Positions 35,150 through 46,020 of a DNA stretch of 64,000 nucleotides are shown piece by piece. The notes under the pieces are model-generated. The model was not told where the DNA came from. It saw only the letters and a list, made by a program, of their open reading frames with translations, and did no database searches. The translations under genes were made by a program, and so were the position numbers. This stretch comes from Ryuthela nishihirai. Taxonomy: Eukaryota; Arthropoda; Arachnida; Araneae; Heptathelidae. Position 1 is the stretch's first letter. Each line of letters opens with the position of its first letter. The stretch is from positions 45,640,691 to 45,704,690 of the forward strand of contig JAWZYU010000025.1 of assembly GCA_038380435.1 (NCBI GenBank), read 5' to 3'.

Positions 35150-35760
35150 TAGCTTGGCTACCCTAAGTTTTTAAAATACTTGACGAATATTTCTCAAATG
35201 TTTTTCAAAAGTCTTTCCAAGAATGATGATGTCAAAGTAAACCAGGCAGACCTCCCTAGACAAACTTTTGAGCACCAACTCCATTAGTCGTTCAAACGTT
35301 GCAGGTGCATTGCAAAGTCCAAATGGCATCACTTTAAACTGCCAAAGTCCATTTCCTGTAATGAAAGCTGTTTTCTCACGATCTTCAGGATGTATACCAA
35401 CATGCCAATAGCCACTTTTCAAGTCTAATGTCGAGAACCATTCTGACCCAGATAGAGTGTCCAGTGCATCATCAATCCTGGGTAAAGGAAAGCAGTCTTC
35501 CTTTGCCATATCATTCAATCTGTGGTAATTCACACAAAATCGGGTAGATCCATCCTTTTTCTTGACAAGAACAACTGGTGATGTCCAGGGACTCTGTGAT
35601 GGTTCTATAATATGTCAAGCTTCCATGTCCCTTATGAGTTGTTCTGTCTCCTCCCATTTTGCCAACGGAAGCCTTCTTGCTGGTAGATGGACTGGAGGAG
35701 AATCATCAGTGTTGATCTTATGTTTTGTCAGGATAGTAGGCCATAATCATTTGATGTAGC
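35150..35760 (-). pseudogene. Gypsy reverse transcriptase (palm domain)
   Basis: The minus strand reads '[20 protein letters not shown]' just before 35533 and then an open stretch to 35171: '[19 protein letters not shown]' with the first catalytic aspartate, '[20 protein letters not shown]', and '[16 protein letters not shown]' where Y-x-D-D is expected. The second aspartate of that box is isoleucine, which alone would abolish activity. The domain would copy the element RNA into DNA. Confidence 0.9.
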
Positions 35761-36210
35761 AGAAAAAAATGTCGAAAAACTCATTCAGTAGGTTTTCAGT
35801 CTTAGCAGCTTGGTCTTCAGTTAATATTCTTCTTCATTCTCTCCATAAGTCAGTAAGATGAGATGGGATGACTGTATGGTGTTGGTTTGAGTCAGTAACT
35901 TCTATTTTGTTTATACTTGTTACCCAGGTAACAGGTTCACATATTGCTAATTCTTCACCCTTTTTCAATATTCTATTGGATTTGTTACAGTTCATTACTG
36001 ATAGGAATCTGTTCTTTATCTACACTGACTAATCCTTGCAACCAGGATACCATGATCCAAAGCTTCTTTAACAGGGGCATCAGTGACTGCCAATCGGAAG
36101 ACCCCAGAAGTCTCCGCCTGATGTCCAAGGACTATAATTTCACTTTGTGCTTGGATTTCTGTGTCTTCCATCATTAATACTGTGGTCACAATTGATAAAG
36201 AATCATATAT

Positions 36211-36621
36211 TCAGCTAAGCAGAGGGATCTCTTCTGTCTTATAGACGAGTAGGTTGTCACTAGGTCTAATGCTGAATCCATGTTTCTTTAGGAAATCAAG
36301 GCGTAATATGCATTCATCATAGAAGTCAGTGACGTAAACAGGATGGCATACCAGACAGCTACCAACTCTGATGTTGAGTTCTATCTTTCTATGGACTTTA
36401 GCACGATCTCCAGTGGCTGTTTGTAGGGTTATATTAGACTGTCTAGCATTCCAGTTTGGGTGAGGTATTATCTTCTTTATTATGTCTGTTCTGAGTAAAA
36501 TTACATTTGCACCAGTGTCTACTATCATATGGCAAGGCACTCCATTCATGGTTCCATCAGCTACCAATCCGTTATCTCCACCAAGTAGTACTAAAATGTG
36601 GGAGACTTCCCCTGGGGTCAA
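36211..36621 (-). pseudogene. Gypsy aspartic protease region
   Basis: This is an open frame of 136 codons. 'VPCHMIVDTGANVILLRTDI' holds the active-site D-T-G-A. 'YVTDFYDECILRLDFLKKHG' is the second half of the fold, where 'ILGxDFL' is usual. It lies between the zinc knuckle and the reverse transcriptase, as expected for a gag-pol protein. It would cut the polyprotein. Confidence 0.88.
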
Positions 36622-36689
36622 CCAATCAACAGCCAGCCTTTGCCCTGCAAGACTGGCTAATTTCTGTTTCCCTGATCCTGTTGTTTAGT

Positions 36690-37866
36690 AGATGGACATG
36701 GACTCCTCATTCATTTCTTATTACAGTTGGCACGAATGTGTCTGGTCTTGCCACAATTCCAACACTGAAAGTCTGTGGAAGTTTTCAAAGAGGAACCTTT
36801 TATCTCTTTCCAAACAGATGGTATGGGTTTGGTTAGATCTTGCATTTCCGTATCCTTTTCTACAGTTTCTTCTGCATTCACAAATCTCACTGTGAATTTG
36901 TTTGCTCAGGAGGAAGGCCTGGAGCACTTGTACTTCATAGCATGTACCACAGCTGACTTTAAGGTTTCACCTTCCAACATCCTCAGAGATTTTGAGTCTC
37001 AGGGTCAGCAACAGCATCAATAAATTGTAATTGAGCTAAGTTATCTTGAATTTCTGGTGGACAGTTACTCTAAGCCAATCTAGCTAGGCACTCAATATCA
37101 CTAACAAGTTCTTGCAAAGTTTCACCACTCTTCTACATAAATAAAAATAAATAATAAATACCCCCTCAAGCAGCTGCTTGCCACAGAGGTCTGACAGGAG
37201 CCTGTCAGTTTATATGCCATAGTAGAAGGTCTGAGAGGATGGCAGGACCTCAGCAGAAAAACCACACACACATCCATGTTTTACCCGGGGCTCGAACCCA
37301 GGTCGCGTAGATCACAAGCCAAGCGTGCTAACCACTTGGCCACGGAATGGCTACTCTCTTCTGCATACGATGTTTAAATTGAGTTACATAGTACTGTTTA
37401 AAACAATTATTGCCAAACCCGAGTTCTAATGCCGAAACCAGACTTTGATAATCAAGTCATTTTAGTTCTGGAACAGACTGTAAAATTTCCGCAGTAGAGA
37501 CATTATCAAGTTTTGTATTAAAATCACAAGTGATTTCATTAACATTACACTTAACCCCATCAATATAATTTTTTTACACTGTTAAGTTTGGTCTTAATGT
37601 CTTTACATTGACCAGTGATTTCACTGATTTTTATATTCAAATCATTATTCTGATCAGTAATCGTACTAATTTGAGAAATCATTTCAGCTCTCATCATTTT
37701 GTGCAGCCATTTTGGCTTTCAAGTCATTTTTTTGAGAGACTATCTCAGCTCTCATGTCACCAATTTTACTGTTAATGTCAATATTTTGACTAGCAAGTTC
37801 ACCAATTTCATTTCTTATATCAGTTATCAGCTTTACTAACTCATTCATATTTCTAGTAAAAGGCAT
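36690..37866 (-). pseudogene. Gypsy gag, broken
   Basis: The likely start is ATG at 37866, 32 bases inside the LTR edge. The N-terminal part is a predicted coiled coil ('LVKLITDIRNEIGELASQN' and similar repeats). A CCHC zinc knuckle lies at 36764-36723 (C-W-N-C-G-K-T-R-H-I-R-A-N-C). A SINE-A insertion at 37140-37352 and several stops break the frame. Gag would form the particle and bind the element RNA. Confidence 0.8.
37140..37352 (-). mobile_element. SINE-A copy in gypsy gag
   Basis: Near-identical ACTCTTCTACATA (37127-37139) and ACTCTCTTCTGCATA just after 37352 look like a target duplication. The head shows complements of TGGCCAAGTGGTTAGCACGC (A box) and GGGTTCGAGCCCCGGG (B box). The 3' end has an A/T-rich tail. 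Confidence 0.92.
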
Positions 37867-37880
37867 TCAATAAATTATCT

Positions 37881-37895
37881 ACACTTGTGGCACCA
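37881..37895 (-). promoter_or_regulatory. Primer binding site of the gypsy element
   Basis: TGGTGCCACAAGTGT on the minus strand begins two bases after the LTR edge. TGG pairs with the CCA end of a tRNA. Which tRNA is not determined. Confidence 0.75.
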
Positions 37896-37897
37896 AT

Positions 37898-38066
37898 TGT
37901 TATGAATTCAAACAGATGAAAACCTAGTGTGAGTTCAAAAATAGTATATATGTATACCAAACTAAAGTATGAATGAAGTAATTTATTACAAAGGCACAAA
38001 AATTATACAAATAAAACAATCTTATCTAAACACAAGTATTTCTATTCCTCTTAGTATAAAGTCAAA
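37898..38066 (-). repeat. 5' LTR of the gypsy element, truncated
   Basis: It matches 31356-31524. At 38067 it stops in mid-LTR and an RTE LINE fragment follows, so roughly 500 bp of the LTR are missing. Confidence 0.9.
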
Positions 38067-38511
38067 GTTCATAATCCTATTTGCTAATCTGTAATTATCC
38101 ATACGGACAACAAGGCCAAACCAACAGTCCCTCTCTGCACAATATGCTGCTCAAAGGAGGTTATTGACTGCTTCACCTAACCTCATAATTACTTAAAAGG
38201 TTGACCCACCTAATGCCCAAGATACTGCATAAGCATCTAGAATCAAAAGCATCAAGTTTCCTGTCATCTTGTTTACAAAAGGTCCAAGTTTCAGTACCAT
38301 AACTAACTCTAGAAAGAGCCAAACTATTATACAATCTAATTTTACTCTTTAGGTGTATATGCCTATTTCTCCATTCTCTCCATAGATTCTTAAAAGTCTC
38401 AGCAACAATCCCTATTCGTCTGTTAATCTCATGCCGTACAATGCCAGTATCTGTTACATAGCTCTCAAGATAATTAAACTGTGACACCTGCTCAAGACTG
38501 CAACCATTCAG
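38067..38511 (-). pseudogene. RTE LINE fragment, 3'-proximal half (split copy)
   Basis: The minus strand reads 'NGCSLEQVSQFNYLESYVTD' near 38500 and 'SYGTETWTFCKQDDRKLDAF' near 38300. It continues directly from the piece at 45732-46020 once the sequence between them is removed. Its 3' end is missing at the gypsy LTR. Confidence 0.9.
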
Positions 38512-38860
38512 TGTAATGCTCCAACAGATTGTTAAATTTTTTCTCTTTGGACCTTTTGACTAATCCAAATTAAATTAAATCTCCAGATAGCATATCAAGT
38601 GCCAGGCAATATTAACCTACCAAATAAAGTTAAATGAGGGTTCATTAGGTATATTGGCATTACTAGTCACAAAGAATTCAAAAGATGCTAAGTTAAATCT
38701 TAATCAAAATCAATTAACATTGCTCAAGAGAAAAAATAGCAAAGTCAAAATATTCATATAACAAAGTTTATTTCCAAAAAATTCAAGACTCACTATATAA
38801 ACTGATGAATACAAAATAGTCAGAGCAACTAAAAACCTCATTTAAACATCTCCAAAACTG
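38512..38860 (-). repeat. Candidate LTR, 3' half (split copy)
   Basis: It begins TGTAATGCTCC on the plus strand and matches the reverse complement of about 58500-58835, including CTCTTGAGCAATGTTA, GGAAATAAA and TATTGCCTGGCAC. The left flank TCAG is matched by TCTG beyond 45731. The inner limit is approximate. Confidence 0.75.
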
Positions 38861-39039
38861 ACAAACTTATCAGCTAACATCGCACTCAAGATTCAAGGTG
38901 TAAGGTTCATGGCGAAATTAGCCTCCAATGAAGGGCTCCATACACCAGTCACAACAGGAGGCCAAGATAGCAGAGGCAGAAGAAACTACCTCTCAGCTAT
39001 CTTGTGAAACTATTAACTATATTAATCTCCTTAAGGTAA

Positions 39040-39310
39040 AAGAGACATTAGACCTTGCAGAAAAGGCCAATATTCTAGAAGAAATCAGTGACCAGTCAGA
39101 AGCATGTTCGCTGAAGCTTCATATTATTGTGGTTACCAAGTAGGGAGTTGATGGAGTAGATGGTTCCGATGGTGTGAAGCTCCCGAAACAAAGCTTCTCT
39201 TTCAGCATTGTAGCGGGAGCAGTTGAGCAGTACGTGAGATACAGTCTTAGGTGTGCTGAATGTGGCACAGTTAGGACTGTACACTCTGCCGAGAGTGTGA
39301 AGCACCAAGT
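39040..39310 (-). pseudogene. C-terminal fragment of a LINE polyprotein
   Basis: 'YSPNCATFSTPKTVSHVLLN' followed by 'CSRYNAEREALFREL' fits the Cys/His-containing C-terminus of RNase H-bearing or jockey-like LINE proteins. It lies beyond the 3' end of the main copy at 39745-42209, so it may come from another copy. Confidence 0.55.
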
Positions 39311-39589
39311 TGCTGTAGATGACACCAACTCAGAGATGATGAAAGGTCTCCTCAGAGCTGCAGAGATTACCAAGGCTAGGTTGGTTGGCTGTTTGGGGTT
39401 TATTGGCGCATTGGCAATTAAAGCCATAATGCACCAGACAAGACAAATAGTAAAAAGATAAAAATCATGAAAACCCACAACCAAAGTTAAAAACAAAATG
39501 TAAAGGTCATAAAATACAACACAAAAGCCAATAAAAATAGAGTACATAAAAGGTCAACAAGTATAAAACCTAGAAAATAACAATGGGTG

Positions 39590-39653
39590 TAAATTGGGGG
39601 CAAGCCACAAAAACGTATGTAATAATGGGTGCAAGCCACAAAAACGTAAAAAG
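39590..39653 (+). repeat. Short tandem duplication
   Basis: GCAAGCCACAAAAACGTA occurs twice about 30 bases apart, in the 3' untranslated part of the LINE. Confidence 0.75.
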
Positions 39654-39744
39654 TCAAAGAGAGGAGGTAAAATCGATTCATCTGATAAAAGGTGTCAGAG
39701 TGTAAGGGGCTCGGACGTAAAATTGCAAAGCTAAAAAACATGCG

Positions 39745-42209
39745 TCATTCAAAATTGAAACAAGGACATTCGATTAAAATATGTTTAATATTTAAAATGG
39801 TGTCACAAAACTCCCACTTAGGTTCGTTGTCCGCCTTAAAAAGAAATGAATGACCTAAGCAGAGCTGAGCAAGTACAACTTCCTCCTTGCAATTCCTGCG
39901 GTAACATGACTGCCACGGTTTGATAATGGGTTTGATCTCCAATAGCTTGTTACCAACCTGTTCAGACCAAGATCTCTGCCACTGTGCCTGGAGCTCGATG
40001 GAAAAATGCTGCCAGAAGTCCAAGTATGGAACCGGCAGCAGAGAGTCGGATAGGGACATGGCTGACCTGGCAGCAGCGTCTGCCAAGTCATTGCCCCTGA
40101 TCCCAACGTGCCCAGGCATCCAACAGAAGAGAACGGTGGTGGTGGCTGCCAGACGATGGAGCTGCTGGTGAATCTTGGAGAGAATAAGGTGAGGCCGATG
40201 TCTCACTGAGATCAAAGCCTGTAGCGAGCTAAGCAAGTCGGTGTAAAGCACACACCAACGATGACACATAGCTGCTATGTGGTCCAAGGCAATGCTGATA
40301 GCATGCAACTCTGCAGTGAAGATAGAACACTGCTGTGGGATCTGGTCTGCGATGATGTAATCATCGCAGACCATGGTTGATCCCACAGATGTATCGGATT
40401 TCGAGCCATCAGTGAAGACAGGCAAGAAGTCCGAATGCTCAGCACAATGGCTAGCAGAGTTGCCGATACACACATTCGGGTGTAAAGGCCTTCCCCTTCC
40501 TGCACAGGGAAAAATCGCAGGAAGGGGAAACAGCGAGCCAAGGTGGAAGTGGCTCGGCTGTTGACTGTGCGATGCTATCGACATCGGTGTTGATGTCTTG
40601 CAGGTAACCTTGGACACTCAAACCGAAAGGACGAATGGCAGTTGGCCGATTCTGGTATAACATTTCCCACATGGGGAATGAAAACGCAATCCCAAGTGAG
40701 ATGGCCTGGCAAGGATTGCAATTTAGCTGCATACTGCAGGAACAACTGCTGACGCCAAATAGATAACGGTTTGCCGGTCTCATTGTAGAGACTGGACCGG
40801 TGAAGTGCGAAGGCCTCCGTGCAAACACAGAAGGCCTGATGATGGAGGGGATCCAGCACCTTCACCACCGAATCCCGGGCGGAGTCATACACCTGGGATC
40901 CATAGTCCAGTTTCGACCGGACAAGTGTACAGTAGAGGCGGAGCAACGAACATCGGTCCACCCCCCAAAGAAAGGGAGGAGAGGACCTTGAGGATGTTCA
41001 ATGCCCGCGTGCACTTGGACCTGAGATGTCGAATATGAGGTAAAAAGGTCAATTTCCTGTCGAAGATGAGACTGAGAAACTTGGTCTCCCCCACAACTGG
41101 AATGATATTACCCCCAAGCTGCAGCTCGAGGTCCAGATGAAGATTATGCTTGCAGAAAAAGGGCACACAAGCGGTCTTCTGTGGGGAGAACCGAAACCCA
41201 TTGGCTGTCAACAAAACCGAGAGATTGTTCAGGGCAGTTTGCAGTTGTTGTTCAATGACCCTCATGCTGGACACAAGCAAAAGATGCTAAAGTCTTCAAC
41301 ATAGAGGACATTGCCTACAGTAAGAGAAAGTTGCCATGTAATGGAATTTATTTTGACAGCAAAAAGAAAACACTCAGGATGCAGCCTTGTGGCACCCCCT
41401 TTTCTTGGGGGAAAGGCCGTGACAGAGTGTTGCCAACACGAACTCAAAAATTACAAGATAAATAGTTTGCGATGAAGATCGGCATGAGACCTTAAAAATG
41501 AATTCCTGATCGCCGATTTGAGGCAGATCAGGTGGTCTAAAGTAGATCTGTGCCAGCGAAAGCCACACTGGGTGTTGGAAAGAAGGCCATGATGTTCCAG
41601 ATACCAGGCCAATCTGGAATTTACCATTCCTTCCAATACCTTGCAGACGCAGCTCATCAATGCAATGGGATGATAATTGGAAGGAATCTTGGAATCCTTT
41701 CCTGGCTTCGGGAAGGCCAAAACGATGGCCTCCTGCCAGGAGTCTGGAAACTGCTCCTCGAGAAAAATGAAATTGAAAAGATGGAGCAGCTGATCCTTAC
41801 TCGATGGTGAGAGATGTTGGAGCATAACATAATGGACATTGTCTGGCCTGACAGCAGATGCGTGAGAAGTGTGCAGAGCAAGACGATGCTCCTCTGCTGT
41901 GAATGGCCTGATGTAAGATTCCAGGCCATTCAAATGGAAGGACAGCAGAGAGTGTTCGGCCCTGCTCTTCTGGGTCAGAAACTCAGGGGAGTGGGAGGAT
42001 AAAGAAGAGATGGAGGAGAATGACTCCCCCAGAGTGTCGGCAATTGCTTGAGGATCAGCAATTGCCTGTCCATTGTGCTCCAGGATCGATAATGAGTGGG
42101 ACGTGTACTTCTCACCCATCTTCTGGACTATCAAGGCTAGGAGCAGTGAGAGGAGGGTTGACCAGGTACCTGAATTAAGAACAACTGGAGTTCCTCTGCC
42201 ACTGGGCAC
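39745..42209 (-). pseudogene. RNase H-bearing LINE (I/R1-like group), second copy
   Basis: The minus strand reads a linker from 42209, then the reverse transcriptase ('QEAIVLAFPKPGKDSKIPSN' near 41735, 'CGFRWHRSTLDHLICLKSAI' near 41560, 'VLYVEDFSIFC' near 41300). The connection part follows at 41280-40575, and the RNase H at 40617-39745 ('PVFTDGSKSDTSVGSTMV', 'FTAELHAISIALDHI', 'CWMPGHVGIRGNDLADAA'), with a Cys/His end ('CDTILNIKHILIECPCF'). The catalytic box is YVED where YVDD or YADD is usual. The 5' part with the endonuclease is missing. Several frameshifts are present. The group name rests on the RNase H after the reverse transcriptase. Confidence 0.82.
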
Positions 42210-42214
42210 AATGA

Positions 42215-44560
42215 TACTGGCTCATCAGCTGTGAGACAAACGTCTTGCAGTCGCTGAGAGAGAGTGAGGGTAATTAGATACACAACTCTGATTCTCAAGC
42301 ACCTCCATCATGGTGTGATCATCAAGCTCATTGCCAGGTATCCCTACATGGGAGGGGATCCACTGGAAATGAACTGTGATTCTGGCAGAAGTGACCTTGA
42401 AGCATGACTTCATGATCTTCTGGATGAGGATGGGGTTGCAGCTCTTGCTGTCTCACTTAAGGCTGACTTGGAGTCACAGAGGATGACAAAGTTGCCATTT
42501 TCGAGGATGAGGATGTAGAGTACAGCTTCAAGGATAGCAGGAAGCTCGGCAAAGCTGGAGGAAGCGAGATGAGACCTGCCTGCGATATAATATCCTGTAA
42601 GAGGAAAGGCAGGAGAAGGCCAGATGTAATAGGATATCAGGTGATATCATGGCTGTTCAGCCAGATGCAGCATGCTACGAAATCACTGTTCCTATCAGTG
42701 AAAGTGAGATCAATAGCATGATGCATGATATTCTTGTGCACAGTTCCTGAGGATACCCCCTTGTGAGGTACTCCATGACTGATAGTGTGAGAGCACTGAG
42801 TATATTGCCCAGCTTCACACGACCTTCCTGTTGGAGACATACACAGTGAACCAGTGGATATTGTCTCTGAGGCCAAGATCATGGAGTCTGCAGAGAATAT
42901 CCAAGTGGGACAGGGAGTTGAATGCCTTCTGAATGTTGAAGAAGAAAGTGACTGTAGTCTGTCCCTTGGACAGCACCTGATCAGCAGTGGGAGGTGAAAT
43001 CAATAAAATTATCGGATGCACACCTCCCTTTGCGGAAACTCAAGAGGCTGCCAGGGAGGAGGCTCTTGGACTCTAGATACCATTCTAGATGTCCAAGGAC
43101 CAGTCTCTCTAGGATCTTGCAGAGGCAAGATGATAGAGCCATGGGCCTGTAAGAGGACAGCTCAGTGGCAGGTTTTCCCTGCTTCAAGACAAGCTCAATG
43201 TGTGTTGCCTTCCAGGAATCAGGTACTGTGCTGGTGGTCCAAGAGTGATTGAAGGCTTTAAGAAGCACAAGCAGAGCCTCAGGTGACGGGTTAGCTACCT
43301 GAGTTTAGCTGACAAGTGCTTCGAAGCCCTGATTGCAAAGATGAGTTCCTGCAAGGTGAAAGGATCATTATAGCAAAGCTCAGTCCCAGAGCAGAGCTGC
43401 TGAGACATATACTGTTCAGTCACTGGTGGGGCACGAAGGGAAGAGGTGAGGCGCAGCAAGAAGGCATTAGTAGTGGCGGCTAAATCCTCCTCAAAGGACA
43501 AGGCAAGGTTATGGAAAGGGAGAGCAGGCTTCAGCTTCCCCATCAGGTTCCTGATGTACTTCCAGACTTTCCCAGAAGGGGTGAAGACATTGATGCTGGA
43601 GCAGATGGATCGCCACCTGCACCTTTCATGGCGGTTCAGGTATCTTCTGATCACAGCATATAGCCTTCTAGAATGAAGAATGTCTGGAAATCTACCAGAG
43701 CGGAGGGTGTGCCTTTCGGCTCAACAGCGAATGGTGTGAAGCCGCTTATAATGAATATCTGGAGGGGGAAGATGCCTGGGTGTCGAGATCGAAACAGTGC
43801 AGGAATTAGAGGCAGCAGTGAGGGCCTCTGACACTGCACTGAGATCAGTAGCCTTGATGGCAGCGGGTCCTTCAGATGAGATCTGCTGAAAAAGCTGCCA
43901 GTCAGTAAGCTTCATCATTCTTGGAGCTGCACATCCCTTGGGAAGCAAGGCGATGTGCAGTGGGAAGTGGTCACTGCCCCAGGTGTCAGGGTCAACTGAC
44001 CAGCTGAGGTGGCTTTGACCAATTCTGGAAGAACAAAGGGTCAGGTCAATGGAGCTGTAGGTACTCAGAGGTCTGTAGAATGTGGGCACGCCATTGTTGG
44101 TGATAAAGAGATTGAGCTGCAAGATGACATTCTGAATATCCTCCTCTTTCTGATCACTGATGTCTTTACCCTGGGATGGACTGTGGGCATTAATTAAGGT
44201 CCCTACAAAGAATACAGGGCTGAGGGCACTGCGATAGAATATCCTGTAAGAGGAAAGGCAGGGGAAGACCGGATGTAACAGGATATCAGGGTGATATCAT
44301 GGCTGTTCAGTCGGATGCGGCATGCTACGAAATCACTGTTCATATCAGTGAAAGTGCCCTATATCTTGCTCGTGTGCACAATATAGGGCTTGAAGACATA
44401 GTGATCAGGGAGGTTGGCCTCACAGAGAGCAAGGATGGAAACTGGCATGATGTTGATGTAGTTCCTGACATCATCGTCAGCAGCCTTGCTCCTAAAGCCC
44501 CTGCAGTTCCACTGTAGGATCAAAGGGGTGCTAGACACTCCAGTGGCCATGCTCATAAGT
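42215..44560 (-). pseudogene. RNase H-bearing LINE (I/R1-like group), first copy: endonuclease to RNase H
   Basis: The minus strand starts with 'PLILQWNCRGFRSKAADDD' near 44530 (endonuclease start). It goes on with 'STYSSIDLTLCSSRIGQSHL' near 44060 and 'DTWGSDHFPLHIALL' near 43970 (endonuclease end), and the reverse transcriptase start ('GKPATELSSYRPMALSSCL' near 43180, 'TVTFFFNIQKAFNSLSHLD' near 42950). A remnant of RNase H follows ('FQWIPSHVGIPGNELDD' near 42370). Much of the reverse transcriptase is deleted near 42640-42815. It is followed at once by the second copy in the same direction. It would be mobilised by target-primed reverse transcription. Confidence 0.8.
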
Positions 44561-45386
44561 CGAGGTGGAAAATAGAAACCAAGGAGAGGTGGGTCAACAC
44601 AGAGTGGTTAGCGGTCCACAAAGTAACTAATGAGGGAGGCCAGCTGATTGAGGATCGTCAAAGTTTGAGATTCCTCAGGTAGAGTAGCAGTAACAACCTT
44701 GATGGCATCCACAAGTAGAGAGAGAATGGTGGGCAGGAGGACTGTGTCCCTGTGGTCCTTCCTGAAGTCCTGTTGTGTCAGGAAGGCTCAGGTCGATGAG
44801 CAGCCCTGCTCTTCCTAACCCTCTTTACCTTCCTGGCCTGAATGGGACAGGATTCTGCCACAGAGGTTGCAACAAAAACCTGCAGCACAAGGGGGCTTTG
44901 GATTGGATTGTTTTACCTCTGAGCGGCACTTTTTTGCACACCATGGGCTAAATGGCCAGGCCACAAGGACCCCGAAGACTCAGAGAAGGTTGGGGGAGGG
45001 GACCCACTGGAACAGCTGTTGGGAGACAGATGGTAGCCTCCCATCAAGGCCATCCAGCATGTTCTTTAACGTGCACAGTGTATGGCTCTCCCGCACATGG
45101 GGCCACGGCTTAATATTCCATCCGATGGGCGGCGGCCTTTTCAAGCCCATCGGTGTCCCCTACTGACTATGGGCAGGGCGGGGAAATTTTGCAGAGATAA
45201 ATCTCAATGCTGACCCAGTTGGAACTCGAAATTGGGAACTACAGATTAAGTGCCTGGTGCGCTACCGACTGAGCCACCCCCGCCCCAGCAGCACAAGGGG
45301 GCCTCAGGGAAAAGGAGCAGAGGGCTTCACCTCAGGAAGGGTGACAGGGGCCAAAGGAGCAGGGACAGCAGTCCTCTCACTAATAT
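44561..45386 (-). pseudogene. 5' part of the RNase H-bearing LINE (leader / ORF1 remnant) with SINE-B insertion
   Basis: Proline-rich coding-like sequence ('PLAPVTLPEVKPSAPFP' near 45350) precedes the endonuclease ORF and is interrupted by SINE-B at 44897-45287. No zinc knuckle was found. The left limit against the candidate LTR near 45387 is approximate. Confidence 0.5.
44897..45287 (-). mobile_element. SINE-B copy with 15-bp target duplication
   Basis: GCAGCACAAGGGGGC is present at 44882-44896 and 45288-45302. Between them lies a nearly complete SINE-B. This gives the unit length (about 391 bp) and both ends. Confidence 0.95.
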
Positions 45387-45731
45387 TTTCTCATTACTAT
45401 CTCATTCTGACTATCATCACTGTCATTGCTCTGTGATCTAACATCACTTAGTATAGACACGGATTGTTACATGCTGGGAAAAACATTTGCATAGTTATGA
45501 TCGCATGTCAGCTATTTGGGGTTAGTTATATGCACCCCGCACGAGGGGGTATGTCGTTAAAGTATGCATTAGTGGCTGTTAATCAAAAGTCGAAGTTCTG
45601 CATGTGCAACTCCCTTAGTGGATTGGAATGAGGGAAAATGATGGCCAACAAAAAATAATTCCCAAAATGATAAATATAATGTAAAAAAAGTAAAACTGGT
45701 TTAAGGAAAAGTGAATGGGTGAACCATCACA
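45387..45731 (-). repeat. Candidate LTR, 5' half (split copy)
   Basis: The minus strand begins TGTGATGGTTCACC and matches 58113-58490 (CATTCACTTTT, TATTTATCATTTTGGG, ATGCAAATGT, GATGATAGT). The RTE fragment begins at 45732 with TCTG, the mutated partner of TCAG at 38508-38511. Confidence 0.75.
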
Positions 45732-46020
45732 TCTGATTAACTGAATCATAGACTGCCTGACCAATTTTCATCACTTTAGTTTTATCTCTATTTATCACCA
45801 AACCTACTCTACTACCAGTTTCATCAACAGCTCGAATGAAAGAGTTCATCTCATCAACATCATTTACCAAAAGGGCTAAATCATCAGCATAATCTAAATC
45901 AGAAATTTTCGTATCTCCAGCCCATTTAAGGCCAAAATCTTTTCCTTAAAGTGAATTTCACATAACCTAATCAATAACCAAAGAGAAAAGGAGACAAAAT
46001 GCACCCTTGTTGAACACCTG
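45732..46020 (-). pseudogene. RTE LINE fragment, 5'-proximal half (split copy)
   Basis: The minus strand covers the end of the reverse transcriptase including 'DLDYADDLALLVNDVDE' near 45890 and stops at 'QAVYDSVN', exactly where the piece ending at 38511 begins ('LNGCSLEQ'). Confidence 0.88.

Larger units (their letters stand above)
31356..38066 (-). mobile_element. Ty3/gypsy LTR retrotransposon, defective
   Basis: On the minus strand the order is 5' LTR (truncated, 37898-38066), primer binding site, gag, protease, reverse transcriptase, RNase H, integrase, polypurine tract and 3' LTR (31356-32033). This is the Ty3/gypsy order. It is broken by a SINE-A in gag (37140-37352), a 992-bp mosaic insert in the reverse transcriptase region (34148-35139) and many point changes. 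No envelope-like gene was seen between integrase and the 3' LTR. Confidence 0.9.

Noticed and set aside
38928..39143. Helical plus-strand protein of 71 residues
   Set aside because: It is the opposite strand of a LINE C-terminal fragment, and there is no independent support.
39119..39547. Multi-pass membrane protein (142 codons, minus)
   Set aside because: It is the 3' untranslated part of a LINE read through to a second LINE fragment in another frame.
40334..40387. 23-bp stem with 5-nt bulge as a regulatory RNA
   Set aside because: It lies inside the RNase H coding part of a LINE, where the sequence is constrained by protein, so the fold may be chance.
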